Notes: a model not told the origin generated them from the sequence alone. 64,000 nt of DNA from Schaedlerella arabinosiphila (GCF_003885045.1 NZ_RHJS01000002.1:744001-808000), one strand, 5' to 3'. Shown: positions 8,170 to 17,776, counted from the stretch's first letter. Translations and numbers: made by a program.

Positions 8170-8880
8170 ATGCTGAAAATAGCGATTCTGGAGGATGAGC
8201 CTCAGTATGCAGAACAGATACAGGAATGCCTGGAACGATTTCAGAAGGAATACAAAATTCCCGTAGAATACACCTGCTTTGGGAGCGGGGATACCTTCCT
8301 GCACAGGTACAGATGCCAGTTTGACCTCCTTCTTCTGGACATTCAGATGCCGTTCATTGATGGGATGCGCGTTGCTGAGGAAGTCCGGAAAATGGATGAA
8401 AAGACAGGGATCATTTTTATTACCAGCGCGGGGCAGTATGCCGTCAGGGGCTATAAAGTAGGCGCGCTGGATTACATCCTCAAGCCGGTGGAATATTTTG
8501 TGCTTTCACAGAGTATCCTTCGGGCTTCAAGAAGCTTATCCGATTCGGACAAGAAATACCTGAATCTGAAAATAAAATCCGGAATGGTTCGGATTGATCT
8601 GGACCATCTCTACTATATCGAGAGCCGGAGACATACATTAGAGGTCCATACAGCGGATGGGATTTATGAAACCTACGGCACAATGAAAGAGCTGGAGGAA
8701 AAGCTTGGGGGAGACTGCTTCATGCGGGGAAACAAAGGATATCTGATCAATCTGCGGCATATCACCGCAATCAAAGAAAACGCGGTGATTGTCGATGGAA
8801 AATCACTGGCGCTGAGCAGAAACAGAAGAGAGCTCTGTCTGAACAGGCTGATGGAATACTGGGAGGAGACGCGTCTATGA
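8170..8880 (+). CDS. LytTR-family response regulator
   Basis: A 236-residue protein with a receiver domain (1-120; phospho-acceptor Asp57 in Leu-Leu-Leu-Leu-Asp-Ile-Gln-Met-Pro, acidic pocket Glu8-Asp9-Glu10, Lys in Leu-Lys-Pro-Val) and a C-terminal LytTR DNA-binding domain (about 132-232, with Ile-Glu-Ser-Arg-Arg-His and Arg-Gly-Asn-Lys-Gly-Tyr). The ATG is preceded by AAAAGGAG. Its stop codon overlaps the start of the sensor kinase (ATGA), so the two are co-translated as an AgrA/AgrC-like pair. No peptide-processing gene is adjacent, so the signal is unknown. The GH3 gene downstream is a candidate target. Confidence 0.92.
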   Translation: MLKIAILEDEPQYAEQIQECLERFQKEYKIPVEYTCFGSGDTFLHRYRCQFDLLLLDIQMPFIDGMRVAEEVRKMDEKTGIIFITSAGQYAVRGYKVGALDYILKPVEYFVLSQSILRASRSLSDSDKKYLNLKIKSGMVRIDLDHLYYIESRRHTLEVHTADGIYETYGTMKELEEKLGGDCFMRGNKGYLINLRHITAIKENAVIVDGKSLALSRNRRELCLNRLMEYWEETRL

Positions 8881-10184
8881 GTGAAGGGTTAGCCAATATA
8901 CCAATCGGATATACGATACCCGCGGAAAGCTTGTCCTGCATTTTGTATATTGTATTACTGGAAAAGAAATACATGAATTGGAAAAAATTGCTGTTTATGG
9001 CAGCGCTAACGGGAGCGCAGTGCCTGTACTTTATGAAAGCGGGAGGGATTCTCTTTGACTATGTGGGTATGGCCGCCATGAGCATTCCCTGCCTTTTGAT
9101 GCTGGGCTGCTTTGCACTCTGCTGCCGGATGGAATACAAAAAGCTGGTATACTATTCCATCCGGGCATTTATTCTGGCCGAATTTCTCGCTTCCCTGAAT
9201 TGGTATTTATATCTTTGGAAATGGAAGGAGCTGTTTGGAAAGCATGGAGAATATTTCTGCCTGGCAGCGGTCTACGGCGCAGTCCTCCTGATTGCGTACC
9301 AGGTTGAGGAATATGCCTGCGCCGAGAGCGGAAGCATCCAGATCACAAATACAGCTCTTTTTTTCGCAGCATTGACCGGAATGGTCCTCTATGTGGCCAG
9401 CGGCTGGCAGATCGGTGTCAGGCGTTCGGAGGTGACGGGAGAATATGGCATGGCCCTGTTCGGCATGCGCACAATGGTGGATTTTGTCGGAGTGATTATG
9501 CTCAGCGCCTATCACATGCAGCTGTGCAAGGCTCACTTGGATCATGAATTATTTGCGGTGAAGGCGATCCTGAAAAAGCAGACGCAGCAATACGAGATGT
9601 CCCAGGAATGTATTGATGTGATCAATTTCAAGTATCATGACCTGAAGCATCAGATCAGCCTCTGGAAAAAAGAAACCGAGAACAAACACCAGGAAAACTA
9701 TCTGGATGAACTGCAGAAAATGATCAAGCTGTATGAGATCCGGATGCATACGGGAAATGAAGTGCTTGATACGATCCTGGCGGAAAAAGGAGTCGTATGC
9801 GTCAGAAAAGAAATCCGGATCACAAATGTGGCGGATGGGAAGGCGCTGGATTTTATGGAACTGGAAGATATATGCGCCGTATTTGGAAATGCGCTGGATA
9901 ACGCGATCGAATACCTGGAACAGGTCAGGGATAAAGAGAAAAGGCTGATTCGCGTCGTTGTCCGGCGTATCCATGATTTTGTCATGATACAGATTGAAAA
10001 TTACTGTGAAAATGAGGTCTGTCTGGAAGGGCGGCTGCCAGGGAGCTCCAAGGGAGATGAGAGGTTCCATGGCTACGGGTTAAGGAGTATCCGGTATATT
10101 TCTGAAAAGTATCATGGAAAAATGGATATCAGCCAAAAGGAAAACTGGTTTGTACTGAAAATAATTCTGCCGTTCGGCAGGTAG
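8877..10184 (+). CDS. GHKL sensor histidine kinase (AgrC-like)
   Basis: A 435-residue protein: an N-terminal membrane region with about six helices (1-225), a dimerisation helix with the phospho-acceptor motif Tyr-His-Asp-Leu-Lys-His-Gln, and a GHKL ATPase domain with N-box Asn-Ala-Leu-Asp-Asn-Ala-Ile-Glu-Tyr and Gly-Tyr-Gly-Leu. This layout is the peptide-sensing HPK10 (AgrC/ComD) type. The start ATG overlaps the regulator's stop. It would phosphorylate the LytTR regulator just upstream. No ligand gene was found close by. Confidence 0.9.
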   Translation: MSEGLANIPIGYTIPAESLSCILYIVLLEKKYMNWKKLLFMAALTGAQCLYFMKAGGILFDYVGMAAMSIPCLLMLGCFALCCRMEYKKLVYYSIRAFILAEFLASLNWYLYLWKWKELFGKHGEYFCLAAVYGAVLLIAYQVEEYACAESGSIQITNTALFFAALTGMVLYVASGWQIGVRRSEVTGEYGMALFGMRTMVDFVGVIMLSAYHMQLCKAHLDHELFAVKAILKKQTQQYEMSQECIDVINFKYHDLKHQISLWKKETENKHQENYLDELQKMIKLYEIRMHTGNEVLDTILAEKGVVCVRKEIRITNVADGKALDFMELEDICAVFGNALDNAIEYLEQVRDKEKRLIRVVVRRIHDFVMIQIENYCENEVCLEGRLPGSSKGDERFHGYGLRSIRYISEKYHGKMDISQKENWFVLKIILPFGR

Positions 10185-10242
10185 AAATGTCTCTGTTCTT
10201 CTAAAAGAAAATGGCTGCAGCAGCAGCCGCGCTCCGGTGCGG

Positions 10243-10269
10243 GTGTGCGTCAAGACGCACACTTTTTTT
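10243..10269 (+). terminator. Rho-independent terminator
   Basis: GTGTGCGT-CAAG-ACGCACAC followed by seven T residues, 59 nt after the kinase. The stem is the same as at 5661. Confidence 0.9.
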
Positions 10270-10315
10270 CGTTCAAAAACCGTTGGTGTGCAAAAAACGA
10301 CCGTTTGCCGGAATT

Positions 10316-10345
10316 TTGCCCAAAACAAAAAAGCCATGCTATGAT
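10316..10345 (+). promoter_or_regulatory. Probable promoter of the GH3 gene
   Basis: -35 TTGCCC (10316-10321), 18-nt spacer, -10 TATGAT (10340-10345), 47 nt after the terminator and about 98 nt before the GH3 start. Confidence 0.55.
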
Positions 10346-10443
10346 AGTTTCAGATGATCAGCTGGTACAGAGGATGTGCCAGGCGCCGGCGGAATATGAA
10401 AAGGAGTACTCTCGAAAAGTAAGAATGGAGGAAAAGGGTACAC

Positions 10444-13400
10444 ATGACAAAGTATGGACGCAGTTGGATAAAAAAAATGATTTTGGTGTTTGCGATGCTG
10501 TTCGTGTTTGGCTACTCACCCGCGGTCTATGCGGAAGAAGAGCCAAAACAGGCGCCCGGTCAGGAACTGATGGGGGAAGGCCAGGAAGAAATGTCCTTCG
10601 AGGATATGATCGGGACGATGGAAAAACCGGAAGCGGAAAAAAAGGTGATTGAGGAGAACTCCGACCCAGCGGCCGACGAAGGCGTAAGCACTTATACCGT
10701 GATCGCGTTTGCTGCAGCCGCAGTGCTTTTTATGATTGCCGTTCTTCTGATGGCAATCGCCGGTGTAAAAAAGAAAAAATCGGAAAGACTGTTTTTCGGG
10801 TTTATGACAAGCGCGGTTTCATTTACGGTCATCATCGCTATGACCGCAAATATCCTTGCTCTGGGAAGATACAGCCTGGTTATGAATAAGACCTTCGGAA
10901 AAGGAAAAATCACGGTTGAACAAAAAGAAGGCAGTGAGGGCTGGGACTCCGAATATAATAAAAAGGAGTATGCATCTGCAGACGAGGCGCGGGAGGCGGC
11001 AATGGACCTTACCCAGCGTGTGGAAGCAGAGGGCGCGGTTCTGATGAAAAATGAAAACAGCGCGCTTCCGCTGGCGCCAGACGAAAAAAAGATTACGCTT
11101 TTAGGCGTAAATTCCGCCCACATTTCAGCCGGGGCACAGGGGGAAGGCGTAAACGGACAGAAGGGTGAGATGTATTCTCTGCAGGAGGGAATGGAGTACG
11201 CAGGCTTCGAGGTCAATCCTTCGACGATGGAATTGTATGAGTCTCTGTTCTGGAGCGACGACTATAAGTACGAAACAAAGCTGACCAATACCACAGATGA
11301 AAGTATGGCGATTTCCAAAGTCTACCAGTATGGGCACAACAGTGCGGGCTTTAGTAATGATGAGCCATGGATCATCGGTGAGGTGGAAACAGACCGGTAC
11401 ACGTCGGATATAGAAAGGACATACAAGGACTATTCCGGCGCGGCAGTCGTGACACTTACCCGCGTAGGCGGAGAGGGATCGGATCTTGCGATGGATATGG
11501 GAGTATATAAGGAATATGGCGGAGAGGAAGGGAAGCACTATCTGGAACTGGACACCAGGGAGCAGGAACTGATCCGATATGCCAAAGAACATTTCTCAAA
11601 AGTAATCGTTTTGATCAACAGCAGCAATGCCATAGAGCTGGGGGATCTGAATGCGAAGAAGACGGCGGATAACCTGGGTGTGGACGCCATCCTCTGGATC
11701 GGCGGCGTGGGAAGTACCGGAACAAAGGCCGTAGGGGATATCCTGGCGGGAAATGTCAATCCCTCCGGGCGCACCGCTGATATTTATCCGGCAGATTTTA
11801 CCGCAGACCCCACATGGAATAATTTTGGTTCCGGGAAATATACGAATATTGACGAAACAAATTCCCCGGACGGATATGCATATTCTGTAGAATATGAGGA
11901 GGGGATTTATATCGGATACCGGTACTATGAGACTGCAGAGGCAGAAGCACAGGCCGGAAACTATGATTCGTATTCTTATGAGGACGCGGTTGTATATCCC
12001 TTCGGCTATGGGCTGAGCTATACATCCTTTGAGATGGAGTACGCGGATACGCCGGCCTATACAGACGGAAAATTCCATTTTGACGTCCAGGTCACCAACA
12101 CAGGGGATATGGCCGGCCGTCAGGTGGTGGAGCTCTACGCCGAAGCGCCTTATACTTACGGCGGAATTGAAAAATCCAAGGTTGTGCTTGCGGGCTTCGG
12201 GAAGACAGAGATTCTAGAGCCGGGCGAGAGCGGGACGGTTTCCATTGAGGTGTCCAGGGATGATCTGGCATCTTATGATTATCAGAATGAAAAGTGCTAT
12301 GTATTAGATGAAGGGACATACAAATTTTATCTGAGCGAAAATTCCCACAGCTGGGCTTCCATTTCTGAGGAGGATTCCGGAAAATATTTTGAATATGAGC
12401 TGGAGAAAATCGTTTACAATACGGATGATACCAAAAGGGAGTCCGATGAAATTGCGGCTGTAAACCAGCTGGATGATGTAACCAATTATCATTTTGTAGA
12501 TTATAAGGACAGCAATGCGGATAACGGATATGCGCATAATATGACACGGGAAGATTTCAAAGGATCATTTCCTACGGCATTGACAGAAGCCGATCTTGTG
12601 GCAGGAGAGGATGTAATAGAAGGCATCAATTATGACGCGGCGTCTGACGATCAGGGAGATGAGATGCCGGCAACAGGAGTTGACAACGGTCTGATGCTGG
12701 CCAATGTGCGGGGCCTGGATTATGACGATCCCCTGTGGGATGACCTGATGGATCAGCTGACCGTATCCGACCTGCATGGGCTCTGCGCTTATGGCCATTT
12801 TGAAACGGCGGAGATTACATCCATCGCGGCGCCTTACACATCGGATATAGACAGTCCGAATGGGTTTGTCAATTTCTTCAAGCCAAACCTGGTTTCCAAC
12901 GGATATACCACGGAGGTTGTGCTTGCATCGACCTGGAATGTGGAGCTGGCACGGGAACAGGGAGAATGTATCGGTGAGGAAGGACTGCAAAATGAGATTA
13001 CAGGCTGGTACGGACCTGGATTGAATACACACCGCAGCGCGTTCGGTGGAAGAAATTTTGAGTATTTTTCAGAGGACGGCGTCCTTGCGGGCAAGATCGT
13101 GGCGGCAGAATGCAGCGGCGCGCAGAGCAAAGGCCTGATGGTCTACGCAAAGCACTATGCGGTCAATGATCAGGAGGAAAACCGCAATTCCACTTTATGT
13201 ACATGGGTAAATGAGCAGGCGGCCAGGGAGATTTATTTAAAGCCGTTTGAGCTGTATGCCAAGGAGACGGTTGCAGAGGTGGAATACCTGGATGAGAACG
13301 GAACCCGCCAGACCGCAAAAATGCAGGGGATCGGAGGCGTTATGACCGCATATAATATGATCGGCGCAGTCTGGGCCGGAGCCTGCGAGGGTATGGATCA

Positions 13401-13779
13401 CGTAATCCTGCGGGACGAATGGGGGCTGGACGGAGGCGCGATCACGGACGCGATCGGAGCTTCCTATACCTATGCGAATGCCGATCAGGCAATCCGTTAC
13501 GGATCGGACCTTCTTCTTGCATATGACCTCCAGATGGAGGATACGGAATCTGCGGCGGCAGTTCAGGCATTAAGAGAAGCCGCGCACCATATCCTGTATG
13601 CCAAGGCGAACAGCAACGCGATGAACGGGCTGACTACGGGAACCGTGATCCATTATGGAACGGCGCCATGGAAGACCGTACTGTTTGTCTGTGATGCCCT
13701 GGCTCTTCTGATCGCTGTGTCAGGGATTGCAATGATGGTAAAAGCAAAGCAAAGAAAAATAGAAGTGGTAACAGAATAA
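10444..13779 (+). CDS. Membrane-anchored GH3 beta-glycosidase, domain order swapped
   Basis: An 1111-residue protein. Residues 8-31 form a signal-like helix, two membrane helices follow (about 83-105 and 113-137), and a last helix is near 1080-1100. Between them lie the GH3 C-terminal (alpha/beta sandwich) domain (about 190-480, with Gly-Gly-Val-Gly-Ser-Thr-Gly and Pro-Ser-Gly-Arg), a fibronectin-III-like domain (about 535-625) and only then the GH3 TIM-barrel domain (about 755-1060) with Lys-His and the nucleophile Asp1002 in Ile-Thr-Asp-Ala-Ile-Gly. This is the reverse of the common GH3 order and matches permuted GH3 enzymes known from gut Firmicutes. ATG 10444 follows GGAGGAAAAGGG. Likely a cell-surface beta-glucosidase or xylosidase; substrate unknown. 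Confidence 0.88.
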   Translation: MTKYGRSWIKKMILVFAMLFVFGYSPAVYAEEEPKQAPGQELMGEGQEEMSFEDMIGTMEKPEAEKKVIEENSDPAADEGVSTYTVIAFAAAAVLFMIAVLLMAIAGVKKKKSERLFFGFMTSAVSFTVIIAMTANILALGRYSLVMNKTFGKGKITVEQKEGSEGWDSEYNKKEYASADEAREAAMDLTQRVEAEGAVLMKNENSALPLAPDEKKITLLGVNSAHISAGAQGEGVNGQKGEMYSLQEGMEYAGFEVNPSTMELYESLFWSDDYKYETKLTNTTDESMAISKVYQYGHNSAGFSNDEPWIIGEVETDRYTSDIERTYKDYSGAAVVTLTRVGGEGSDLAMDMGVYKEYGGEEGKHYLELDTREQELIRYAKEHFSKVIVLINSSNAIELGDLNAKKTADNLGVDAILWIGGVGSTGTKAVGDILAGNVNPSGRTADIYPADFTADPTWNNFGSGKYTNIDETNSPDGYAYSVEYEEGIYIGYRYYETAEAEAQAGNYDSYSYEDAVVYPFGYGLSYTSFEMEYADTPAYTDGKFHFDVQVTNTGDMAGRQVVELYAEAPYTYGGIEKSKVVLAGFGKTEILEPGESGTVSIEVSRDDLASYDYQNEKCYVLDEGTYKFYLSENSHSWASISEEDSGKYFEYELEKIVYNTDDTKRESDEIAAVNQLDDVTNYHFVDYKDSNADNGYAHNMTREDFKGSFPTALTEADLVAGEDVIEGINYDAASDDQGDEMPATGVDNGLMLANVRGLDYDDPLWDDLMDQLTVSDLHGLCAYGHFETAEITSIAAPYTSDIDSPNGFVNFFKPNLVSNGYTTEVVLASTWNVELAREQGECIGEEGLQNEITGWYGPGLNTHRSAFGGRNFEYFSEDGVLAGKIVAAECSGAQSKGLMVYAKHYAVNDQEENRNSTLCTWVNEQAAREIYLKPFELYAKETVAEVEYLDENGTRQTAKMQGIGGVMTAYNMIGAVWAGACEGMDHVILRDEWGLDGGAITDAIGASYTYANADQAIRYGSDLLLAYDLQMEDTESAAAVQALREAAHHILYAKANSNAMNGLTTGTVIHYGTAPWKTVLFVCDALALLIAVSGIAMMVKAKQRKIEVVTE

Positions 13780-13812
13780 CAAATAAAACCCCACGGGATG
13801 ATGAAACAAAAA

Positions 13813-13859
13813 AAGGGTGGGGCTGCAGCGCCGGAACAGGGCGAGGCAGCCCCACCCTT
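13813..13859 (-). terminator. Strong hairpin, U-tract on the leftward strand
   Basis: AAGGGTGGGGCTGC (13813-13826) pairs perfectly with GCAGCCCCACCCTT (13846-13859). The run of A residues at 13806-13814 makes a U-tract only for a leftward RNA. It lies 33 nt after the GH3 stop, which it may also help terminate, but no leftward gene is visible to the right. Confidence 0.7.
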
Positions 13860-14272
13860 GTGACTTGACGTAATAAAAATTTTATGACTAATAAAAAATA
13901 CTGGATTTGTGAAAATTTGGAAATATTACGATCCTGCTGATTTCTGTGATCGCGGGAACAATCGGGAATAAAAACGTGCATTTATTGCCTTCCTATGAAG
14001 AAGTGCCTTAAATTCAGAGAGACCCCGGAACGTATAAAACCAGCCGCTTTTCTGTCAGCCGTGCGCAGTATGGCTGCACCGATGGAATGCAAAATATATC
14101 TGGTCAGACCAGAGTGTGTGCCAAAAACATAGCGTTGTTTTCATTCCTGTCCGCCGATCTTTATACATGCCGTATCAGCAGACACAGGAATGAAATTTGG
14201 CATATATTGTATAAAATGCTGATTTTTACGCTTTTATTTTGATATATAAATGCAAAATGTACATATTTTTGG
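13860..14272. other. Non-coding stretch with gene debris
   Basis: No complete gene. A frame without start (about 13916-14011) reads like a short membrane helix plus tail and could be a relic. CATTCCTGT/ACAGGAATG (about 14141-14195) form a long-loop inverted repeat. The segment 14200-14280 is AT-rich and leads into the promoter of the flavoprotein gene. Confidence 0.4.
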
Positions 14273-14301
14273 TTTACCTTCCTTTCACTCTGTGCTATAA
14301 T
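14273..14301 (+). promoter_or_regulatory. Promoter of the flavoprotein gene
   Basis: -35 TTTACC (14273-14278), 17-nt spacer, consensus -10 TATAAT (14296-14301). Just downstream GTAAAaatcggaTTTAC (about 14321-14337) is a dyad that could be an operator in the leader. Confidence 0.75.
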
Positions 14302-14378
14302 CATCACAAGAGAGTTTACCGTAAAAATCGGATTTACAGCATTCCGGCCTTCTTGGTCGGAGCAGAGAGGAAGGGTAT

Positions 14379-17087
14379 ATGGCAAAACAAAAGTTAAGAC
14401 CAAAGATTGTGAAATTATGTAAAGTAGTGGGCGGGCTTACCGGCGTGGTTAATAAGATTGATGAAAACGCGCCGGAGTACTATGCCCTGGCCTCCATCCT
14501 GACGGATGAGGAGGCGGACGTGGCGATTGCGGCCGGACTCCGCAAGGAGCGTCCCCTGGAATATCTGGTGAAAAAAACCGGCATGCCGGAAAAGAAGGTA
14601 AAAGAGCTGGCGGACCACCTGGCATGGATCGGGGTATTCCGCGTGACCACGAATCCGGTGACGAAAAAGGACCAGTATTTCATGCAGATCTTTGCACCAG
14701 GCATCATGGAAATGCTGGTCAACAACCAGGAGCTTTTAAAGACCCACCCGGAAGTGGGAAGGGCGTTCGAGGAATATACCCGAATCCGGATGGCCAATAT
14801 GTCCCCCATGATGCCGAACGGCTATGGGCTGATGCGGGTCGTCCCTGTGGAAAGCGCGATCCAGGACATCCCGAAGGCACACGATTATGACAAGCTGAGC
14901 TATTACATCAACAAATACGAAAAATTTTCCGTGTCCCCATGCTCCTGCCGGGCATCCAGGCGCACCCTCAACGACGGCTGCGGCCATCTGGAGGAGGACA
15001 TGTGCATCCAGATGGGAAAAGGCGCGGAGCACTACATCCGGACCGGACGGGCCCGGGAGATCTCCCGGGATGAGGTTTATGAGATCATAAAGAGGGCGGA
15101 GGACAACGGGCTGATGCACGACATGCCCAACATTGAGGAGGCCGGGGAGAGCGCGGCTATCTGCAACTGCTGCGCCTGCTCCTGCTTCGGACTGCGGATC
15201 GGCCTGATGTACGGGGCAAGGGATATGATCCGTTCCAACTATGTGGCGAAGATTGACGAGACAAAATGCGTGGCCTGCGGCCAGTGTGTGGAAAACTGCC
15301 CGGGCAATGCGCTGAAACTGGGGCAGAAGCTCTGCACCTCCGAGCCCATCACCCCGCCGGAATACCGGAAGATGCGGGACAGCCTCTGGACGAAAAAGGA
15401 CTGGAACCCGGATTACCGTGAGAACCGGGAGGACGTGGCGGAGACCGGCACCGCACCCTGCAAGACGGCCTGCCCGGCGCATATCGCGGTACAGGGGTAT
15501 CTGCGTCTGGCGGCAGAGGGAAGATACCGGGACGCGCTGGCGCTCATTAAGAAGGAAAACCCGTTCCCGGCAGTCTGCGGGCGGATCTGCAACCACCGCT
15601 GCGAGGAGGAGTGTACGAGAGGAAATGTGGACGAGGCGGTAGCCATCGACGAGGTGAAGCGTTTTATCGCGGACCATGACCTGAACGCAGAGACACGCTA
15701 CATTCCGCCCATGGTGAACCAGATCGGAAAGCCCTATCCCCAGAAGATTGCCGTCATCGGGGCAGGCCCGGCAGGATTAAGCTGTGCGTTTTATCTGGCG
15801 GAAAAAGGCTATTCGCCGGTGGTATTTGACAAGGCTAAGCGGCCCGGCGGTATGCTGATGAACGGCATCCCCTCCTTCCGTCTGGAAAAGGACGTGGTGG
15901 AAGCGGAGATCGATATTTTGAAGGAAATGGGCGTGGAATTTCGCTGCGGCGTGGAGGTAGGGAAGGACGTGACCATCAGCGGCCTCAGGGAAGAAGGCTT
16001 CCAGGGCTTCTACCTTGCCATCGGCGCCCAGGGCGGACGGAAGATCAACGTGCCTGGGGAGGACGTCAAGGGCGTGGTTTCCGGGATTGAGTTTATCAAA
16101 GAAGTGAATCTGGGAAGCGGGACGAAGCTGTCCGGAAAAACGGTAGTCGTGGGGGGCGGAAATGTGGCTGTGGATGTTGCCAGGACAGCCATCCGCGTAG
16201 GCTCCGGAAATGTGGAGATGTACTGTCTGGAATCGCCCGGGGAGATGCCGGCGGCTGCCGATGAGGTGGAAGAGGCAGCCAGGGAAGGTATTACCGTGCA
16301 TCATTCCTGGGGGCCAAAAGAGATTCTTGTAAAGGACGGAAAAGCAGCGGGCATCGTGTTTAAAAAATGTACAGATGTGTTTGACGAAAACCGCAGATTT
16401 GCCCCTCAGTATGATGAGGACGATACAATCACAGTAGAATGTGAAAATATCCTGCTGTCCGTCGGCCAGTCCATCGAGTGGGGAGCGCTTCTGGACGGAA
16501 CAAAGGTGGAGCTGAATAAAAACGGCACTGTGAAGGCGGACCCGCTGACATATCAGACCGGGGAGCCAGATATCTTTGCCGGCGGCGATGTGTACTCCGG
16601 ACCGAAATTTGCCATCGACGCCATTGCGGCCGGGAAAGAGGCGGCCATCTCCCTTCACCGCTATGTACAGCCGGGACAGACTCTGACCATGGGACGGGAC
16701 CGCCGGAATTACCGGGCGCTGGACAAGAGCAGCGCATTGGTTCCGCTGGACTGCTTCGATGCGGACAAACGCCAGATTCCGGGTTACAATGCGGCAAAGG
16801 CAAAGTCATTTGGGGATACCAGGACTACATTTACGGAGGAACAGGTGCGAAAGGAGACCGCAAGGTGCCTCGGCTGCGGGGCTACCAAGGTGGACGGGTA
16901 CCTGTGCGTAGGCTGCGGCCTGTGTACGACGAAATGTGAATTTGACGCTATTAAGCTGGAGATGCGGACTGATATGAAGCCCGTCCAGGCCGGAACCTTC
17001 GAGACCATCCCCATCAAGGTGGCGGGACATGTGGTGAAGAAGGTGGGAAAGATCGCAGTGAAAAATGGGAAGAAGCTTCGAAAGTAG
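14379..17087 (+). CDS. Iron-sulfur FAD/NAD(P)H oxidoreductase, GltD-like, multidomain
   Basis: A 902-residue protein. Residues 20-150 look like winged-helix segments; 185-275 hold Cys clusters (Cys-Ser-Cys, Cys-Asn-Cys-Cys-Ala-Cys-Ser-Cys); 300-315 hold a 4Fe-4S set (Cys-Val-Ala-Cys-Gly-Gln-Cys). Residues 365-430 resemble the Fe-S N-terminal domain of glutamate synthase beta subunit; FAD binding is Gly-Ala-Gly-Pro-Ala-Gly (about 465); NAD(P) binding is Gly-Gly-Gly-Asn-Val-Ala (about 590). A last 4Fe-4S pair (Cys-Leu-Gly-Cys-Gly, Cys-Val-Gly-Cys-Gly-Leu-Cys) is at about 830-860. It would pass electrons from NAD(P)H through flavin to clusters in the cytoplasm. Partner and substrate are unknown; it is monocistronic with its own promoter. 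Confidence 0.85.
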   Translation: MAKQKLRPKIVKLCKVVGGLTGVVNKIDENAPEYYALASILTDEEADVAIAAGLRKERPLEYLVKKTGMPEKKVKELADHLAWIGVFRVTTNPVTKKDQYFMQIFAPGIMEMLVNNQELLKTHPEVGRAFEEYTRIRMANMSPMMPNGYGLMRVVPVESAIQDIPKAHDYDKLSYYINKYEKFSVSPCSCRASRRTLNDGCGHLEEDMCIQMGKGAEHYIRTGRAREISRDEVYEIIKRAEDNGLMHDMPNIEEAGESAAICNCCACSCFGLRIGLMYGARDMIRSNYVAKIDETKCVACGQCVENCPGNALKLGQKLCTSEPITPPEYRKMRDSLWTKKDWNPDYRENREDVAETGTAPCKTACPAHIAVQGYLRLAAEGRYRDALALIKKENPFPAVCGRICNHRCEEECTRGNVDEAVAIDEVKRFIADHDLNAETRYIPPMVNQIGKPYPQKIAVIGAGPAGLSCAFYLAEKGYSPVVFDKAKRPGGMLMNGIPSFRLEKDVVEAEIDILKEMGVEFRCGVEVGKDVTISGLREEGFQGFYLAIGAQGGRKINVPGEDVKGVVSGIEFIKEVNLGSGTKLSGKTVVVGGGNVAVDVARTAIRVGSGNVEMYCLESPGEMPAAADEVEEAAREGITVHHSWGPKEILVKDGKAAGIVFKKCTDVFDENRRFAPQYDEDDTITVECENILLSVGQSIEWGALLDGTKVELNKNGTVKADPLTYQTGEPDIFAGGDVYSGPKFAIDAIAAGKEAAISLHRYVQPGQTLTMGRDRRNYRALDKSSALVPLDCFDADKRQIPGYNAAKAKSFGDTRTTFTEEQVRKETARCLGCGATKVDGYLCVGCGLCTTKCEFDAIKLEMRTDMKPVQAGTFETIPIKVAGHVVKKVGKIAVKNGKKLRK

Positions 17088-17165
17088 CGCAAGATGAGTC
17101 CTGAAAACTCAAGGAAATGGTTCGGAACAGGATTGCCGGCGGAAGCATGGAAGAGGTGATTGATG

Positions 17166-17193
17166 TACAGGCAGGGCAGCAGTCCTGCCTGTA
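17166..17193 (+). terminator. Hairpin after the flavoprotein gene
   Basis: TACAGGCAGG-GCAGCAGT-CCTGCCTGTA, a 10-bp stem 78 nt after the stop. It is followed by TTGTG rather than a full T-tract, so termination may be partial. Confidence 0.5.
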
Positions 17194-17334
17194 TTGTGCA
17201 GTTCATTTGTTTAAAATTGCTTTTCATATCTAAAAATATTATTAGGTTTTTTAAGTGGCAAACAGTAAATAATTGTGTTATTCTTTTAGAAAGAAAAATT
17301 ATTTTGAATATAGTGAAATATAAGGAGAAAAATA

Positions 17335-17775
17335 TTGAAAATTTATTTGGATATGTGCTGTTATAACAGGCCATATGATGAACAGTCTCAATTGAAAGTA
17401 GCCATGGAAACGCAGTCTAAGCTTCATATACAAAATCTGATAAAAGAAAAGCAGTTGGAGTTGATTTCGTCATATATGTTAAGATATGAATGCAGTAATA
17501 ATCCGTTTGAAATGCGTCGTAATACAATTTTCGATTTTATGCATAAAAATACATTTGCATATGTGGGAGAAGAGCACAAGAAAGAGATTGAATTAAAAGC
17601 TGCTGAAATTATGCAGACAGGGGTCAAATTTAAGGATGCGTGCCATGTTGCGTCGGCAATATATGCGGGATGCGAGTATTTCATATCTACGGATATACGT
17701 TTACTTAAGTACAGGAGTGATGAAATTAAACTGGTTACACCAATTGAATTTGTTACAGAAATGGAGAGTGAATAA
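17335..17775 (+). CDS. PIN-domain protein (VapC-like toxin candidate)
   Basis: A 146-residue protein with PIN-like features: an N-terminal Ile-Tyr-Leu-Asp-Met strand carrying the first acidic residue, a helical middle, Lys-Asp-Ala-Cys-His-Val-Ala-Ser-Ala with the conserved Asp, and Phe-Ile-Ser-Thr-Asp near the end. PIN proteins of this size are usually Mg-dependent ribonuclease toxins. Translation starts at TTG 17335, 7 nt after AAGGAG. The gene is AT-rich compared with its flanks and ends 1 nt before a small gene that could encode the antitoxin. Toxin function is inferred from family and pairing. Confidence 0.75.
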   Translation: MKIYLDMCCYNRPYDEQSQLKVAMETQSKLHIQNLIKEKQLELISSYMLRYECSNNPFEMRRNTIFDFMHKNTFAYVGEEHKKEIELKAAEIMQTGVKFKDACHVASAIYAGCEYFISTDIRLLKYRSDEIKLVTPIEFVTEMESE

Positions 17776-17776
17776 A

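Noticed and set aside
13916..14011. Frame reading like a short membrane helix after the GH3 gene
   Set aside because: Begins after a stop codon with no start or ribosome site; kept only as possible debris.
14736..15677. Long open frame on the minus strand inside the flavoprotein gene
   Set aside because: Caused by GC-rich codon bias of the plus-strand gene; no ribosome site or family resemblance.
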